Below are positions 1 to 5,654 of a stretch of DNA of 5,654 bases, piece after piece; positions within the stretch are counted from its first letter, which is position 1; every line of letters begins with the position of its first letter. The position numbers and the translations under genes are program-made. Origin of the DNA: an uncultured Clostridia bacterium (GTDB lineage Bacteria > Bacillota > Clostridia > TANB77 > CAG-508); contig CAPBNZ010000101.1 in the NCBI GenBank assembly GCA_948585895.1, positions 1 through 5,654 on the forward strand, given 5' to 3'. The notes under the pieces are model-generated. The model did not search any database. It was not told where the DNA came from and saw only the letters and a program-made list of their open reading frames with translations.

Positions 1-707
1 AACAAGTCCAACTCAATTTTTAACTTTTCTAATTCGACATCATCCTGCATCTTTTTCATCTTATCTTGTATTTGTTTAACACTATTTTGGATGCAGTTGT
101 TAACCGCCTTTTTAGTAAAGTCAAAGGCTTTTTGACTAGCTTCTGGATTGTCCGTATATAACACTTCATCGATGAAGCCTAGCTCTTTGGCTCTATAAGC
201 ATTCATCCAAGTTTGTTCTTCCATCATTTGTGATAATTCTTCATTTGATAGTTTAGTCTTTAGTGCGTATGCATTTACTATGGCCGCTTCTACTTCTTCT
301 AATCTCGCAATTGCTTTTGCAAAATCGTTTTTGTCGCCCCAGTCAAATGTAGATGGTAAATGTATCATCATCATAGCTGTCGGCGACATTTGAATTATAT
401 CTCCAGCCATTGCAATGAACGAAGCGGAACTTGCAGCAAGTCCGTCTACTTTTACTGTTACTTTTCCTTTGTGTTCCTTTAACATTGTATATATTTGACT
501 ACCTGCTATGACATCTCCACCTGGAGAATTTATCCAAACGGTTATGTCTTTTCCCTCAAACTTACACAATTCATCTTTGAATATTTTGGGAGTTACTTCA
601 TCGCCCCACCAAGTTTCCGATGCTATTTCCCCTTCTAGTCTTAATTCTGGTGTATCTGTTTCTATATCTTTTGTCCAATTCCAAAACCTATTGATTCTCT
701 TGCTCAT
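1..707 (-). CDS. ClpP-like prohead maturation protease, 3' end outside window
   Basis: This is a serine protease of the ClpP fold that, in HK97-type phages of this gene order, processes the prohead by removing scaffold or delta domains. I translated 235 residues from the ATG at 707-705 to the window edge without a break. Visible features are LEGEIAS (24-30), the INSPGGD strand (59-65) with the oxyanion glycines, GLAASSAS (89-96) with the likely nucleophile Ser93, and MMMIHLPST (112-120) with the likely His116. The third catalytic acid is not obvious: the place where ClpP has Asp in DRFLSA reads EEQTWMNA (163-170). ELGFIDEVL (175-183) closes the ClpP-like domain. From about residue 205 a Lys/Gln/Glu-rich, probably coiled-coil segment follows and runs off the window. 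Position just after the portal supports the role. Whether a scaffold or capsid domain is fused beyond the edge cannot be seen. Confidence 0.92.
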   Translation of the reverse strand, partial: MSKRINRFWNWTKDIETDTPELRLEGEIASETWWGDEVTPKIFKDELCKFEGKDITVWINSPGGDVIAGSQIYTMLKEHKGKVTVKVDGLAASSASFIAMAGDIIQMSPTAMMMIHLPSTFDWGDKNDFAKAIARLEEVEAAIVNAYALKTKLSNEELSQMMEEQTWMNAYRAKELGFIDEVLYTDNPEASQKAFDFTKKAVNNCIQNSVKQIQDKMKKMQDDVELEKLKIELDL

Positions 708-1599
708 TTTCTTTTCCACCTCCTTCATTTTCTTCCTCTACTTTTTCTGTATCTTCTTTTTTTTCGGTGTGATTTTCGGTAGTTTCGGTATTTACTTTTC
801 CCATTTGGTATTCCTCCAACAATTCTAGCAATGTATAATTCAAACTTATTAGATGCTTTTTACCTAGTCCGTTTTCTAATTCTGACAAATCTTCCTTATT
901 TCTTATTTCATCTATGTTGTATGCACCAATTCGTTCCATTATTTCGTAGTATTCGGCTCTGGATTTACTGTCGCCTCTTAACTCTGAATCTACATTGTAT
1001 TTGCAATAATATTTCTTTTGCTCTGTAGGAGTAAATAATTGATATTGTATTGCCTGTTCCCAACTTACAAGTAATGGTTGTAAAGTATTTTTTACAAAAC
1101 TTATCGCTTGATGTTCTATATTGGAAAAGGTTGCGTGTTCTAAATCTCCTATCATATGTGGTGGTACATTGTATATTCTTGCTATATCTGTAGTATTTAG
1201 CTTTTGTGTTTCTATGAATTGTGCATCAGCTTGGCTCATCGTTAAATCTTGATAAGTTATTCCACTATCTAGTATTGCAATTCTATTTGCATTTGTCATT
1301 CCTGTATTCATTTTTTCCCATTCTTCACGAACGATTTTTTTAGCTTCTGGTTTTAAGGTTACACCTGGTACTGTTAATACACCTTTTGCAGTAGTACCAT
1401 TTTTGTAGAATTTTGAAACATACTTTTGAGATGCCATTTGGCTTCCTATTGTTTCCCTTGCAACTGAAATTGGAGACATTCCTTTTAGTCCTGTGATTCC
1501 TATATTTCTTATGTGTAACACATTTTCATATTTTAATTTTACTGCTTGTCCATCTGGAAGAACTGTTGTGTACCAAACTTTTCCGATGGTTTTTGTCAT
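688..1599 (-). CDS. HK97-type portal protein, C-terminal part, frame-broken
   Basis: This 303-residue piece continues the portal in the +1 frame. Homology begins at residue 4 or 5 (TIGKVWYTTVLPDGQ), then VLHIRNIG (27-34), GMSPISVARETIG (40-52), FYKNGTTAKGVL (64-75) and the family signature DIARIYNVPPHMIGDLEHAT (138-157) followed by FSNIEHQ (158-164). Joined to residue 148 of the upstream piece, the total is about 448 residues, normal for this family. The last 35 residues or so are hydrophilic and rich in Glu, Lys, Asn and Thr, a likely disordered tail. The ATG at 1599-1597 has no ribosome binding site and follows an in-frame TAA at 1605-1603, so I treat it as an artefact of the break and not a real start. 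The stop overlaps the protease gene by 20 bases, and the protease ribosome binding site lies inside this tail. Confidence 0.9.
   Translation of the reverse strand: MTKTIGKVWYTTVLPDGQAVKLKYENVLHIRNIGITGLKGMSPISVARETIGSQMASQKYVSKFYKNGTTAKGVLTVPGVTLKPEAKKIVREEWEKMNTGMTNANRIAILDSGITYQDLTMSQADAQFIETQKLNTTDIARIYNVPPHMIGDLEHATFSNIEHQAISFVKNTLQPLLVSWEQAIQYQLFTPTEQKKYYCKYNVDSELRGDSKSRAEYYEIMERIGAYNIDEIRNKEDLSELENGLGKKHLISLNYTLLELLEEYQMGKVNTETTENHTEKKEDTEKVEEENEGGGKENEQENQ
718..725 (-). promoter_or_regulatory. Ribosome binding site of the head protease
   Basis: AAGGAGGT, read on the minus strand, is 11 bases from the GGAGG core to the ATG at 707-705. It sits within the last codons of the portal gene, where it encodes part of the Glu/Gly-rich tail. 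It supports the start chosen for the protease. Confidence 0.7.
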
Positions 1600-2035
1600 C
1601 TGTTACTATTTCTGTTAATGCTGGATTCAATATCCAAAGTCCTTTCGGATATCCATCTCTACCAAATTGTATTTCTGCGTAAGCATTTCCATATAGTTGT
1701 CTATGCATTTCCATTGTTTCTTTGAACTCGTATGGTGTCATATATGGATTAGGTCTATTCTCAAGTAAATAGGCTACTGCGTGATTATATTCTCTTTCTT
1801 TTTTTCCACTTTTTGTTGTATATGTGTGTAATGGTAATTTTGCTACACTTTGACTCAATAATCTGATACAAGCATATACCGATGCCATTTTCATTGCTGT
1901 TTCTTCACTAACAGTTTCCCCTGACTCTGTTTCCCCTCCTGTTATCCAATTGATTAGCCATTTTGAGGGAGTAACGATGTTGCTTTCTTTTTCTGCAGTT
2001 GGCTTTTCTTCATCTTTTGTTATTAAATTTTTCAA
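1526..2035 (-). CDS. HK97-type portal protein, N-terminal part, frame-broken
   Basis: This is the first part of the portal, the ring at the prohead vertex through which DNA enters and to which terminase docks. Recognisable family blocks are ASVYACIRLLSQSVAKLPLH (51-70), NHAVAYLLENRPNPYMTPYEF (84-104, read in two parts), MEMHRQLYGNAYAEI (108-122) and LWILNPALTEIVTDDK (133-148). From residue 149 the sequence (NHRKSLVHNSSSRW...) is unlike a portal and stops at 1528-1526; the true continuation is in the +1 frame. The start is uncertain: TTG at 2035-2033 is the only usual start codon in this frame after the terminase stop, but it has no ribosome binding site at normal distance. A TTG at 2054-2052, well placed after AAGGAGGGA, opens a basic peptide (RYKKCIEKFNNKR) in another frame that could be the real N-terminus. 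Confidence 0.85.
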   Translation of the reverse strand: MKNLITKDEEKPTAEKESNIVTPSKWLINWITGGETESGETVSEETAMKMASVYACIRLLSQSVAKLPLHTYTTKSGKKEREYNHAVAYLLENRPNPYMTPYEFKETMEMHRQLYGNAYAEIQFGRDGYPKGLWILNPALTEIVTDDKNHRKSLVHNSSSRWTSSKIKI

Positions 2036-2059
2036 TACATTTCTTATACCGCAATTTTC

Positions 2060-2068
2060 TCCCTCCTT
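2060..2068 (-). promoter_or_regulatory. Ribosome binding site of the portal gene
   Basis: AAGGAGGGA, read on the minus strand, directly follows the terminase stop. It is 7 bases before a TTG at 2054-2052, but about 26 bases before the TTG at 2035-2033 that opens the portal frame. The site therefore argues that portal translation starts at 2054 and that the frame changes soon after, or that the true start has been altered. Confidence 0.7.
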
Positions 2069-3226
2069 CTAAAATGAAAATTCATCTCCTAGTATTAGTT
2101 TGTTCAAATCTATTGTTGTATCTAGCATTCTTGCCCTACTATGACTATTTACCATTGCTGCAGCTGGATCAATTCTATTTTTACTTTTCGCCTTGTCTAG
2201 TGCTATATTTCCGTTTGGATCTTGACGAGTGATACAATTAGATATTGCCCAAGTTAACACAGGATTCTGGTTATGTACTATCCTTTTTTGATATACAAGT
2301 GCTAGGATATCTTTTGTTGGCTCTGATAAAGTTGCATATCCTTGCCTTACTGCTACCATAACAAAGCCCTCATTTTCCAAGTCATTTGCTAATTGTGTAC
2401 TATTCCAAGGATCAAAACATATTTCCTTGATTACAAATTTTATGGCCGCTGTCCTTATGTATGCTTTTACGAACTCGTAATCAATGACATCTCCTGGTGT
2501 TGCTGTTATATATCCTTGTTTTATCCACACAGAGTATGGAACTCTGTCCACTTTTTCTTTTTCTAGCACTCTATTTTCTGGCATAAATGAGTGCGACAAC
2601 ATTACATATCTTCCATCATCAAGTCTAAATTCTAGATTGACAGATGTTAAGTCAGTTGTTGCGGATAAATCTATCCCACAATAACATTCTTTTCCAAGCA
2701 ATTCTGATTCTGGTATAAAATCATTACACAAATGCCACTTACTCATATTCATCCAAGCTACATCAGAGTTTACCCATTGGTTTAGATATAATCTCCTAAA
2801 TCCTGCCTCTAATGATGGTATTTCTTTGGCTCTAGTTGCTGTTTGTCTAAATTCTTCTATACTTCTAAAAACCCCTAGAGCAGGATTGGCAATATACCAT
2901 GTCTTTTCATCCCAAATGTCGGCATCTTCTGGTGCTTCATATATTACTGGGTAAAATGTTTTATCATATTCTTCGCCTCTTTCTCTTTTACCTATTTGCA
3001 TTTTTGAATATTGGTATAATTCATAGCAAATTCCATTTGTGTCAGCTCCTGCAGTTGTTATGCTTATGAATAATGGTTGCCTACGAGCACCCATTGAGGT
3101 TTTTAGTACATCATATAACTCTCTATTTGGTGCTTCGTGAATTTCATCATAGATTACAACATGTGCATTAAATCCATGAGCAGTTGATGCCTCGGCAGAT
3201 ATTGCTCTATAACGAGTTAGTGTCAT
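2069..3226 (-). CDS. terL: Terminase large subunit, C-terminal part (Walker B and nuclease), frame-broken
   Basis: This is the second part of the packaging motor, in the +1 frame relative to the piece upstream. Homology starts at residue 5-6 (RYRAISAEASTAHGFNAH), which continues the upstream piece with little or no gap. Walker B with the catalytic glutamate is VVIYDE (23-28), the coupling motif is SITTAG (55-60), and the RNase H-like nuclease domain has acidic residues in GIDLSATTD (184-192), FDPWNS (271-276) and RIDPAAAMVNS (351-361). With the N-terminal piece the total is about 517 residues, as expected for HK97-type (Terminase_1) large subunits. The ATG at 3226-3224 has no convincing ribosome binding site, and the four residues it adds before RYR do not look like family sequence, so independent initiation is unlikely. 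I infer one interrupted gene. It ends at the TAG at 2071-2069, next to the portal ribosome binding site. Confidence 0.9.
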   Translation of the reverse strand: MTLTRYRAISAEASTAHGFNAHVVIYDEIHEAPNRELYDVLKTSMGARRQPLFISITTAGADTNGICYELYQYSKMQIGKRERGEEYDKTFYPVIYEAPEDADIWDEKTWYIANPALGVFRSIEEFRQTATRAKEIPSLEAGFRRLYLNQWVNSDVAWMNMSKWHLCNDFIPESELLGKECYCGIDLSATTDLTSVNLEFRLDDGRYVMLSHSFMPENRVLEKEKVDRVPYSVWIKQGYITATPGDVIDYEFVKAYIRTAAIKFVIKEICFDPWNSTQLANDLENEGFVMVAVRQGYATLSEPTKDILALVYQKRIVHNQNPVLTWAISNCITRQDPNGNIALDKAKSKNRIDPAAAMVNSHSRARMLDTTIDLNKLILGDEFSF

Positions 3227-3620
3227 ATCTCACTATTCTTTTTTGTGATTCTATAATTTTGCATCTACTTGATAATGCACGATTCATTCTAATCATTGCA
3301 CAACAAGCCTGGTAAACTTTTGTTGCTTGCTCTCTGGATGTGGCCGCAGAATATATCTCGGCTCCATATTCATCATCCATAAATAGGCAATATAACACTA
3401 GTGCTGCAATTAACTCGGTTTTTCCATTTTTTCTAGGTAAAAAAATAAAGGCTTCACGAAATTGTCTGAATCCTTCACTATTTACTGTACCAAATAAATC
3501 TTTTACAATTTTTTCTTGAAATGGCATCAAATTAAATGGATGCTTGGCGTACTCGCCTTGAGTATTGCGTAATAATTTTACAAATGACACCGCTCTATCT
3601 GCTTTTTGCTCATCAAACAT
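3207..3620 (-). CDS. terL: Terminase large subunit, N-terminal (ATPase) part, frame-broken
   Basis: This 137-residue piece is the first part of the packaging motor ATPase. It shows the family start MFDEQKADRAVSFVK, then HPFNLMPFQEKIVKDLFG (27-44) and the Walker A motif LPRKNGKTE (61-69; K67 and T68 bind ATP), followed by EIYSAATSREQA (88-99). It ends in KRIVRYDTNSL and a TAG stop at 3209-3207, before Walker B. The family continues with [FY]R[AV][LI]SA..., which is found in the +1 frame directly after, so this is half of one gene, not a separate protein. The ATG overlaps the small subunit stop, and an AGGAAG lies 11 bases upstream (3637-3632). The protein begins at the FDEQKADR block; many relatives carry some 50 more residues before it, and these are absent here. 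A product ending here would lack Walker B and the nuclease and could not package DNA. Confidence 0.88.
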   Translation of the reverse strand: MFDEQKADRAVSFVKLLRNTQGEYAKHPFNLMPFQEKIVKDLFGTVNSEGFRQFREAFIFLPRKNGKTELIAALVLYCLFMDDEYGAEIYSAATSREQATKVYQACCAMIRMNRALSSRCKIIESQKRIVRYDTNSL

Positions 3621-4120
3621 TATGGCATCGACTTCCTAAACAATGATTCCATTTCATCTTCATCGCTTTCTCCTGGTAATAGTATTCTACCTCTACTACT
3701 TGGAGTAAGTCCGAATTCTGTCATAAAATCCTTGCATAATTTTAAATATTTTTGAGCAATAGCAACTTGTGGCAATTGTTGAACATATTTACTCTTTTGG
3801 TTTGGTTGGAATATTGTGCTACCTACTTCATCCATTTGTTTTTCTGCTTCTACATATCTGCTCCAACATTTACAGTAGGCTTCTAGTGCCTTCGTATCCG
3901 CTTCTGTTAATAATTTACAGCTTGATAACATTGGTGCAACTCTATTCCATTCTTCTTTTGCAACGGCATCTAACCACTCTGGTGCAGGTGGAAATTCCCC
4001 TGGTCCGTATTCTTTCATTTTGACTTCATTACTTATCCTATCCTCGATTCTTATCTTTGAGGGATTCCCATTCAATATGTGCATTTGAGTAGGTTTTGGT
4101 TTTCTTCCTGGTGTTGCCAT
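3620..4120 (-). CDS. terS: Phage terminase small subunit, P27 family
   Basis: This 166-residue protein is the DNA-recognition subunit of the packaging motor. It binds the phage genome and delivers it to the large subunit. It matches the P27-type small terminase family (Terminase_4) along its length: the basic GRKPKP start (5-10) followed by LNGNPSK (16-22), PPAPEWLDAVAKEEW (44-58), LTEAD (71-75), a helical middle part, and the C-terminal FGLTPSSRGRI (136-146) that is characteristic of the family. An acidic patch (ESDEDEME, 151-158) precedes the end. Length is normal for the family and no break is seen. It starts 12 bases after the methyltransferase stop and overlaps the large subunit start by one base (TAATG), so the two subunits are probably translationally coupled. 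Gene order small subunit, large subunit, portal, protease is the standard HK97-type head module. Confidence 0.93.
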   Translation of the reverse strand: MATPGRKPKPTQMHILNGNPSKIRIEDRISNEVKMKEYGPGEFPPAPEWLDAVAKEEWNRVAPMLSSCKLLTEADTKALEAYCKCWSRYVEAEKQMDEVGSTIFQPNQKSKYVQQLPQVAIAQKYLKLCKDFMTEFGLTPSSRGRILLPGESDEDEMESLFRKSMP

Positions 4121-4128
4121 ATATCATC

Positions 4129-4134
4129 CCTCCT
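4129..4134 (-). promoter_or_regulatory. Ribosome binding site of terminase small subunit
   Basis: AGGAGG, read on the minus strand, lies 8 bases before the ATG at 4120-4118 and overlaps the TAG stop of the methyltransferase. The spacing is ideal and fixes the terminase small subunit start. Another ATG at 4127-4125 is too close to the site and out of frame. Confidence 0.8.
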
Positions 4135-5446
4135 ACTTAAATATTTCGTTATATGTATATTCCTTGTTATCTCTAATAATTGTGATTCCTTCTGTTTCTT
4201 GTTTTTCTTGTATGTATCTTTTGACTATTGCATCACAATAGATTGGATCTAGTTCTACAAGGTATGCAGTTCTATCTAGTTTTTCAGCTGTTATTAGTGT
4301 GCTACCACTTCCGCCGAATAGGTCTAGTACAATATCTCCTTTTGCAGAACTATTTTGCATTAGTATTCCTAATAATCCAAGTGGTTTCATTGTAGGATGC
4401 AATTTATTTTTCTTTGGTCTATCATATTCAATTACACTAGTTGGTACTTGCTTTTGGTATTCCTCTATTAGTTCTAATAATTCTTTTTTGCTTAATTTCT
4501 TTAGGTCATCTATATCTGTTTCAAATATTGTAGATTGGCTCCTACCTCCATACCAAGTATGTCCGCTTCCTTCTCTCCAGCCATACAGAATTGGCTCATG
4601 CCTCCATTGGTAATCTTGGCGGCCAAGTACAAATTGATTTTTAAGCCATATCAAACATTCCGCCATTTTGTACCCTGCATCTACAAATGCTTTTCTAAAT
4701 GAGTAACCTCCTACATCGGAGTGGAACACATAAATTGGAGCACCATCCCTTGAATAATCATACATACACTTAAATGCATAGTACAAAAATTTTTCAAAGT
4801 CATCCTCATTCATATTGTCATTCATTATTTGCATTCCTGTACTATTAGATTGATAATTCACATTGTATGGTGGATCTGTAATGACCAAATCTGCGAATTT
4901 TCCATTCATTAGTCTTTCTACATCTGCTCCATTTGTACTATCTCCACATAGTAATCGATGTCTACCAAGTAGTATAATATCTCCAGAGAGAATATAAGAA
5001 GTTTCGTTCTCTAACACTTTTTCCAAGTCAAAGTCATCCTCTATTACTTCTTCTTGTACCCCTAACATTCCTAATTCTGCAATATCAAATCCAGTTATTT
5101 CTGCTAGTCCTATTCCTTGTAACTCTGTCAACAAGTCCTTTAGCTTGGTTTTATCCCAGTCGCCTGATATTTTATTTAGTGCTATATTTAGAGCCTTTTC
5201 CTTATCTTTATCTACATCTATTACAATACATTGAATTTCTGTATATCCCATTTCTTTAAGAACTTTATATCGTTGATGTCCACCTACAATTGTTCCATCT
5301 TTGTTGATAATTACTGGATCCACATATCCAAATTCTTGTATGCTTTTTCTTATTTTCTCGAATTCCTTATCTCCTGGCTTTAAATCTAGCCTTGGATTGT
5401 ATTCTGCTGGTTTCATTTTTTCTATGTTTATGCTTTCAAATTTCAT
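4133..5446 (-). CDS. ParB-like nuclease-domain / site-specific DNA adenine methyltransferase fusion
   Basis: This 437-residue protein is predicted to transfer a methyl group from SAM to N6 of adenine in a specific DNA site. Residues about 1-80 form a ParB/Srx-fold N-terminal domain (EYNPR at 15-19, VGGHQRY at 54-60, which resembles the ParB nucleotide-binding box GxRR/GHxR). A linker of about 70 residues follows. The methyltransferase domain has the catalytic DPPY motif at 191-194 (DPPY favours N6-adenine; N4-cytosine enzymes usually have SPPY), KLHPTMKP at 348-355, the SAM-binding DLFGGSGS at 375-382 and ELDPIYCD at 398-405. Catalytic motif before SAM motif is the beta-class order. All key motifs are intact. 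No restriction endonuclease gene adjoins it, so it looks like an orphan phage methyltransferase, possibly for anti-restriction or for marking DNA before packaging. It sits between metK and the terminase small subunit. Its start has only a weak AAGG about 13 bases upstream, so translation is probably coupled to metK. The recognition sequence cannot be told. Confidence 0.93.
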   Translation of the reverse strand: MKFESINIEKMKPAEYNPRLDLKPGDKEFEKIRKSIQEFGYVDPVIINKDGTIVGGHQRYKVLKEMGYTEIQCIVIDVDKDKEKALNIALNKISGDWDKTKLKDLLTELQGIGLAEITGFDIAELGMLGVQEEVIEDDFDLEKVLENETSYILSGDIILLGRHRLLCGDSTNGADVERLMNGKFADLVITDPPYNVNYQSNSTGMQIMNDNMNEDDFEKFLYYAFKCMYDYSRDGAPIYVFHSDVGGYSFRKAFVDAGYKMAECLIWLKNQFVLGRQDYQWRHEPILYGWREGSGHTWYGGRSQSTIFETDIDDLKKLSKKELLELIEEYQKQVPTSVIEYDRPKKNKLHPTMKPLGLLGILMQNSSAKGDIVLDLFGGSGSTLITAEKLDRTAYLVELDPIYCDAIVKRYIQEKQETEGITIIRDNKEYTYNEIFK

Positions 5447-5448
5447 TT

Positions 5449-5654
5449 CTACTCATCTACCTTTTCCCATTTTCCGTATTCACTTCCAATTTGTCCTTTT
5501 GCTGCTAGTTTTTGATATATTGGATTTTCTCTTAATTCCAAAAAGTCTATGATTCCTTTTGGAGTCAAGTCATATATTTCTTTAACCATTTCCTCTAGCT
5601 TTTCATCTGCTACTTTACCAGTTCCAAATGTATTGATATTTATAGATACTGGCT
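5449..5654 (-). CDS. metK: S-adenosylmethionine synthetase (methionine adenosyltransferase), C-terminal part, 5' end outside window
   Basis: The enzyme makes S-adenosylmethionine (SAM) from methionine and ATP in the cytoplasm. Only the last 67 residues are visible. My translation starts PVSININTFGTGKVADEKLE, continues with EIYDLTPKGIIDFLELRENP, then IYQKLAAKGQIGS, and ends WEKVDE before a TAG stop. This matches the conserved C-terminus of bacterial MetK: [DN]TFGTGK, then [FY]DLxPxGII, then PIYxxxAAxGxxG and WEKxD. The catalytic ATP- and methionine-binding part lies outside the window, so activity cannot be judged. The usual AAYGHFGR segment reads AAKGQIGS here, and the protein stops right after WEKVDE, so it is a divergent form rather than a copy of a typical host housekeeping gene. 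The methyltransferase gene starts 2 bases after the stop, which places this gene in the phage operon and suggests it supplies SAM to that enzyme. Family assignment is firm; the role is inference. Confidence 0.9.
   Translation of the reverse strand, partial: PVSININTFGTGKVADEKLEEMVKEIYDLTPKGIIDFLELRENPIYQKLAAKGQIGSEYGKWEKVDE

Noticed and set aside
508..1028. Plus-strand open frames at 508-828 and 831-1028 (and similar ones at 1999-2232, 2484-2684, 3769-4023, 4299-4613, 5301-5552)
   Set aside because: They lie opposite well-supported minus-strand genes, encode Phe/Leu/Ser-rich stretches typical of antisense reading of AT-rich genes, and show no recognisable domain.
1588..1595. Programmed frameshift in the portal at C AAA AAC
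   Set aside because: It resembles a -1 slippery site, but its first base is C, not A, and a -1 shift does not reach the portal frame; +1 is needed.
3207..3216. Programmed +1 frameshift in the terminase at TCG TTA TAG, as in prfB
   Set aside because: A tRNA reading TTA would re-pair poorly with TAT, there is no Shine-Dalgarno-like element just upstream, and I know of no such recoding in this gene family.
3224..3226. Independent start of the second terminase half at ATG 3226 (and of the second portal half at ATG 1599)
   Set aside because: Neither ATG has a convincing ribosome binding site, and the few residues before the family homology do not fit. Separate halves are not known to me as functional for these proteins.
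3200..3235. Intron, intein or insertion splitting the terminase
   Set aside because: The two halves abut with no inserted sequence; the family homology continues across the break with at most one residue missing.
5447..5654. metK as a host housekeeping gene marking the prophage boundary
   Set aside because: Its stop is 2 bases from the methyltransferase start with no terminator or attachment-like sequence between, and its C-terminus is divergent, so it belongs to the phage operon.
1..5654. CRISPR arrays, tRNA or rRNA genes, riboswitches, terminators
   Set aside because: Nearly every base is within a minus-strand coding frame; no regular repeats or stable GC hairpin followed by a T-run were found on reading.

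Overview
The window is an AT-rich (about one third G+C, judged by eye), gene-dense stretch read entirely from the minus strand. It is the packaging and head-assembly module of a tailed (HK97-type, siphovirus-like) phage or prophage of a low-GC Bacillota host, most likely a clostridium. AGA/ATA-rich codon use, strong AAGGAGG-type ribosome binding sites and near-zero intergenic space support this. The host assignment is inference. No integrase, attachment site, tRNA or host flank is visible, so prophage and free phage cannot be told apart.

In transcription order (right to left) the genes are: the 3' end of an S-adenosylmethionine synthetase gene (metK-like, 5449-5654, cut by the window edge); a ParB-like/DNA adenine methyltransferase fusion (4133-5446); a P27-type terminase small subunit (3620-4120); the terminase large subunit in two frames (2069-3620); an HK97-type portal protein in two frames (688-2035); and a ClpP-like head maturation protease (1-707, 3' end cut by the window edge). 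Neighbours overlap or lie within about a dozen bases of each other, except for a 33-bp stretch before the assigned portal start. No internal promoter or terminator was seen, so this reads as one polycistronic late operon. The next gene beyond position 1 would be expected to be the major capsid protein.

How the genes work together: MetK makes S-adenosylmethionine, which the adjacent methyltransferase would use to modify phage (or host) DNA. The terminase small subunit recognises the genome and loads the large subunit, an ATPase/nuclease that pumps DNA through the portal ring into the prohead. The protease matures the prohead shell.

The most notable features are the MetK-methyltransferase pair and the frame breaks. 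Both terminase large subunit and portal are interrupted by a break that needs a +1 shift to repair. In both cases the two halves together give a near-complete family member with all key motifs. A third break of the same direction may sit at the portal N-terminus, where the only in-frame start lacks a well-placed ribosome binding site. Either the sequence carries extra-base errors, or this is a decaying prophage. I found no convincing programmed frameshift signal.
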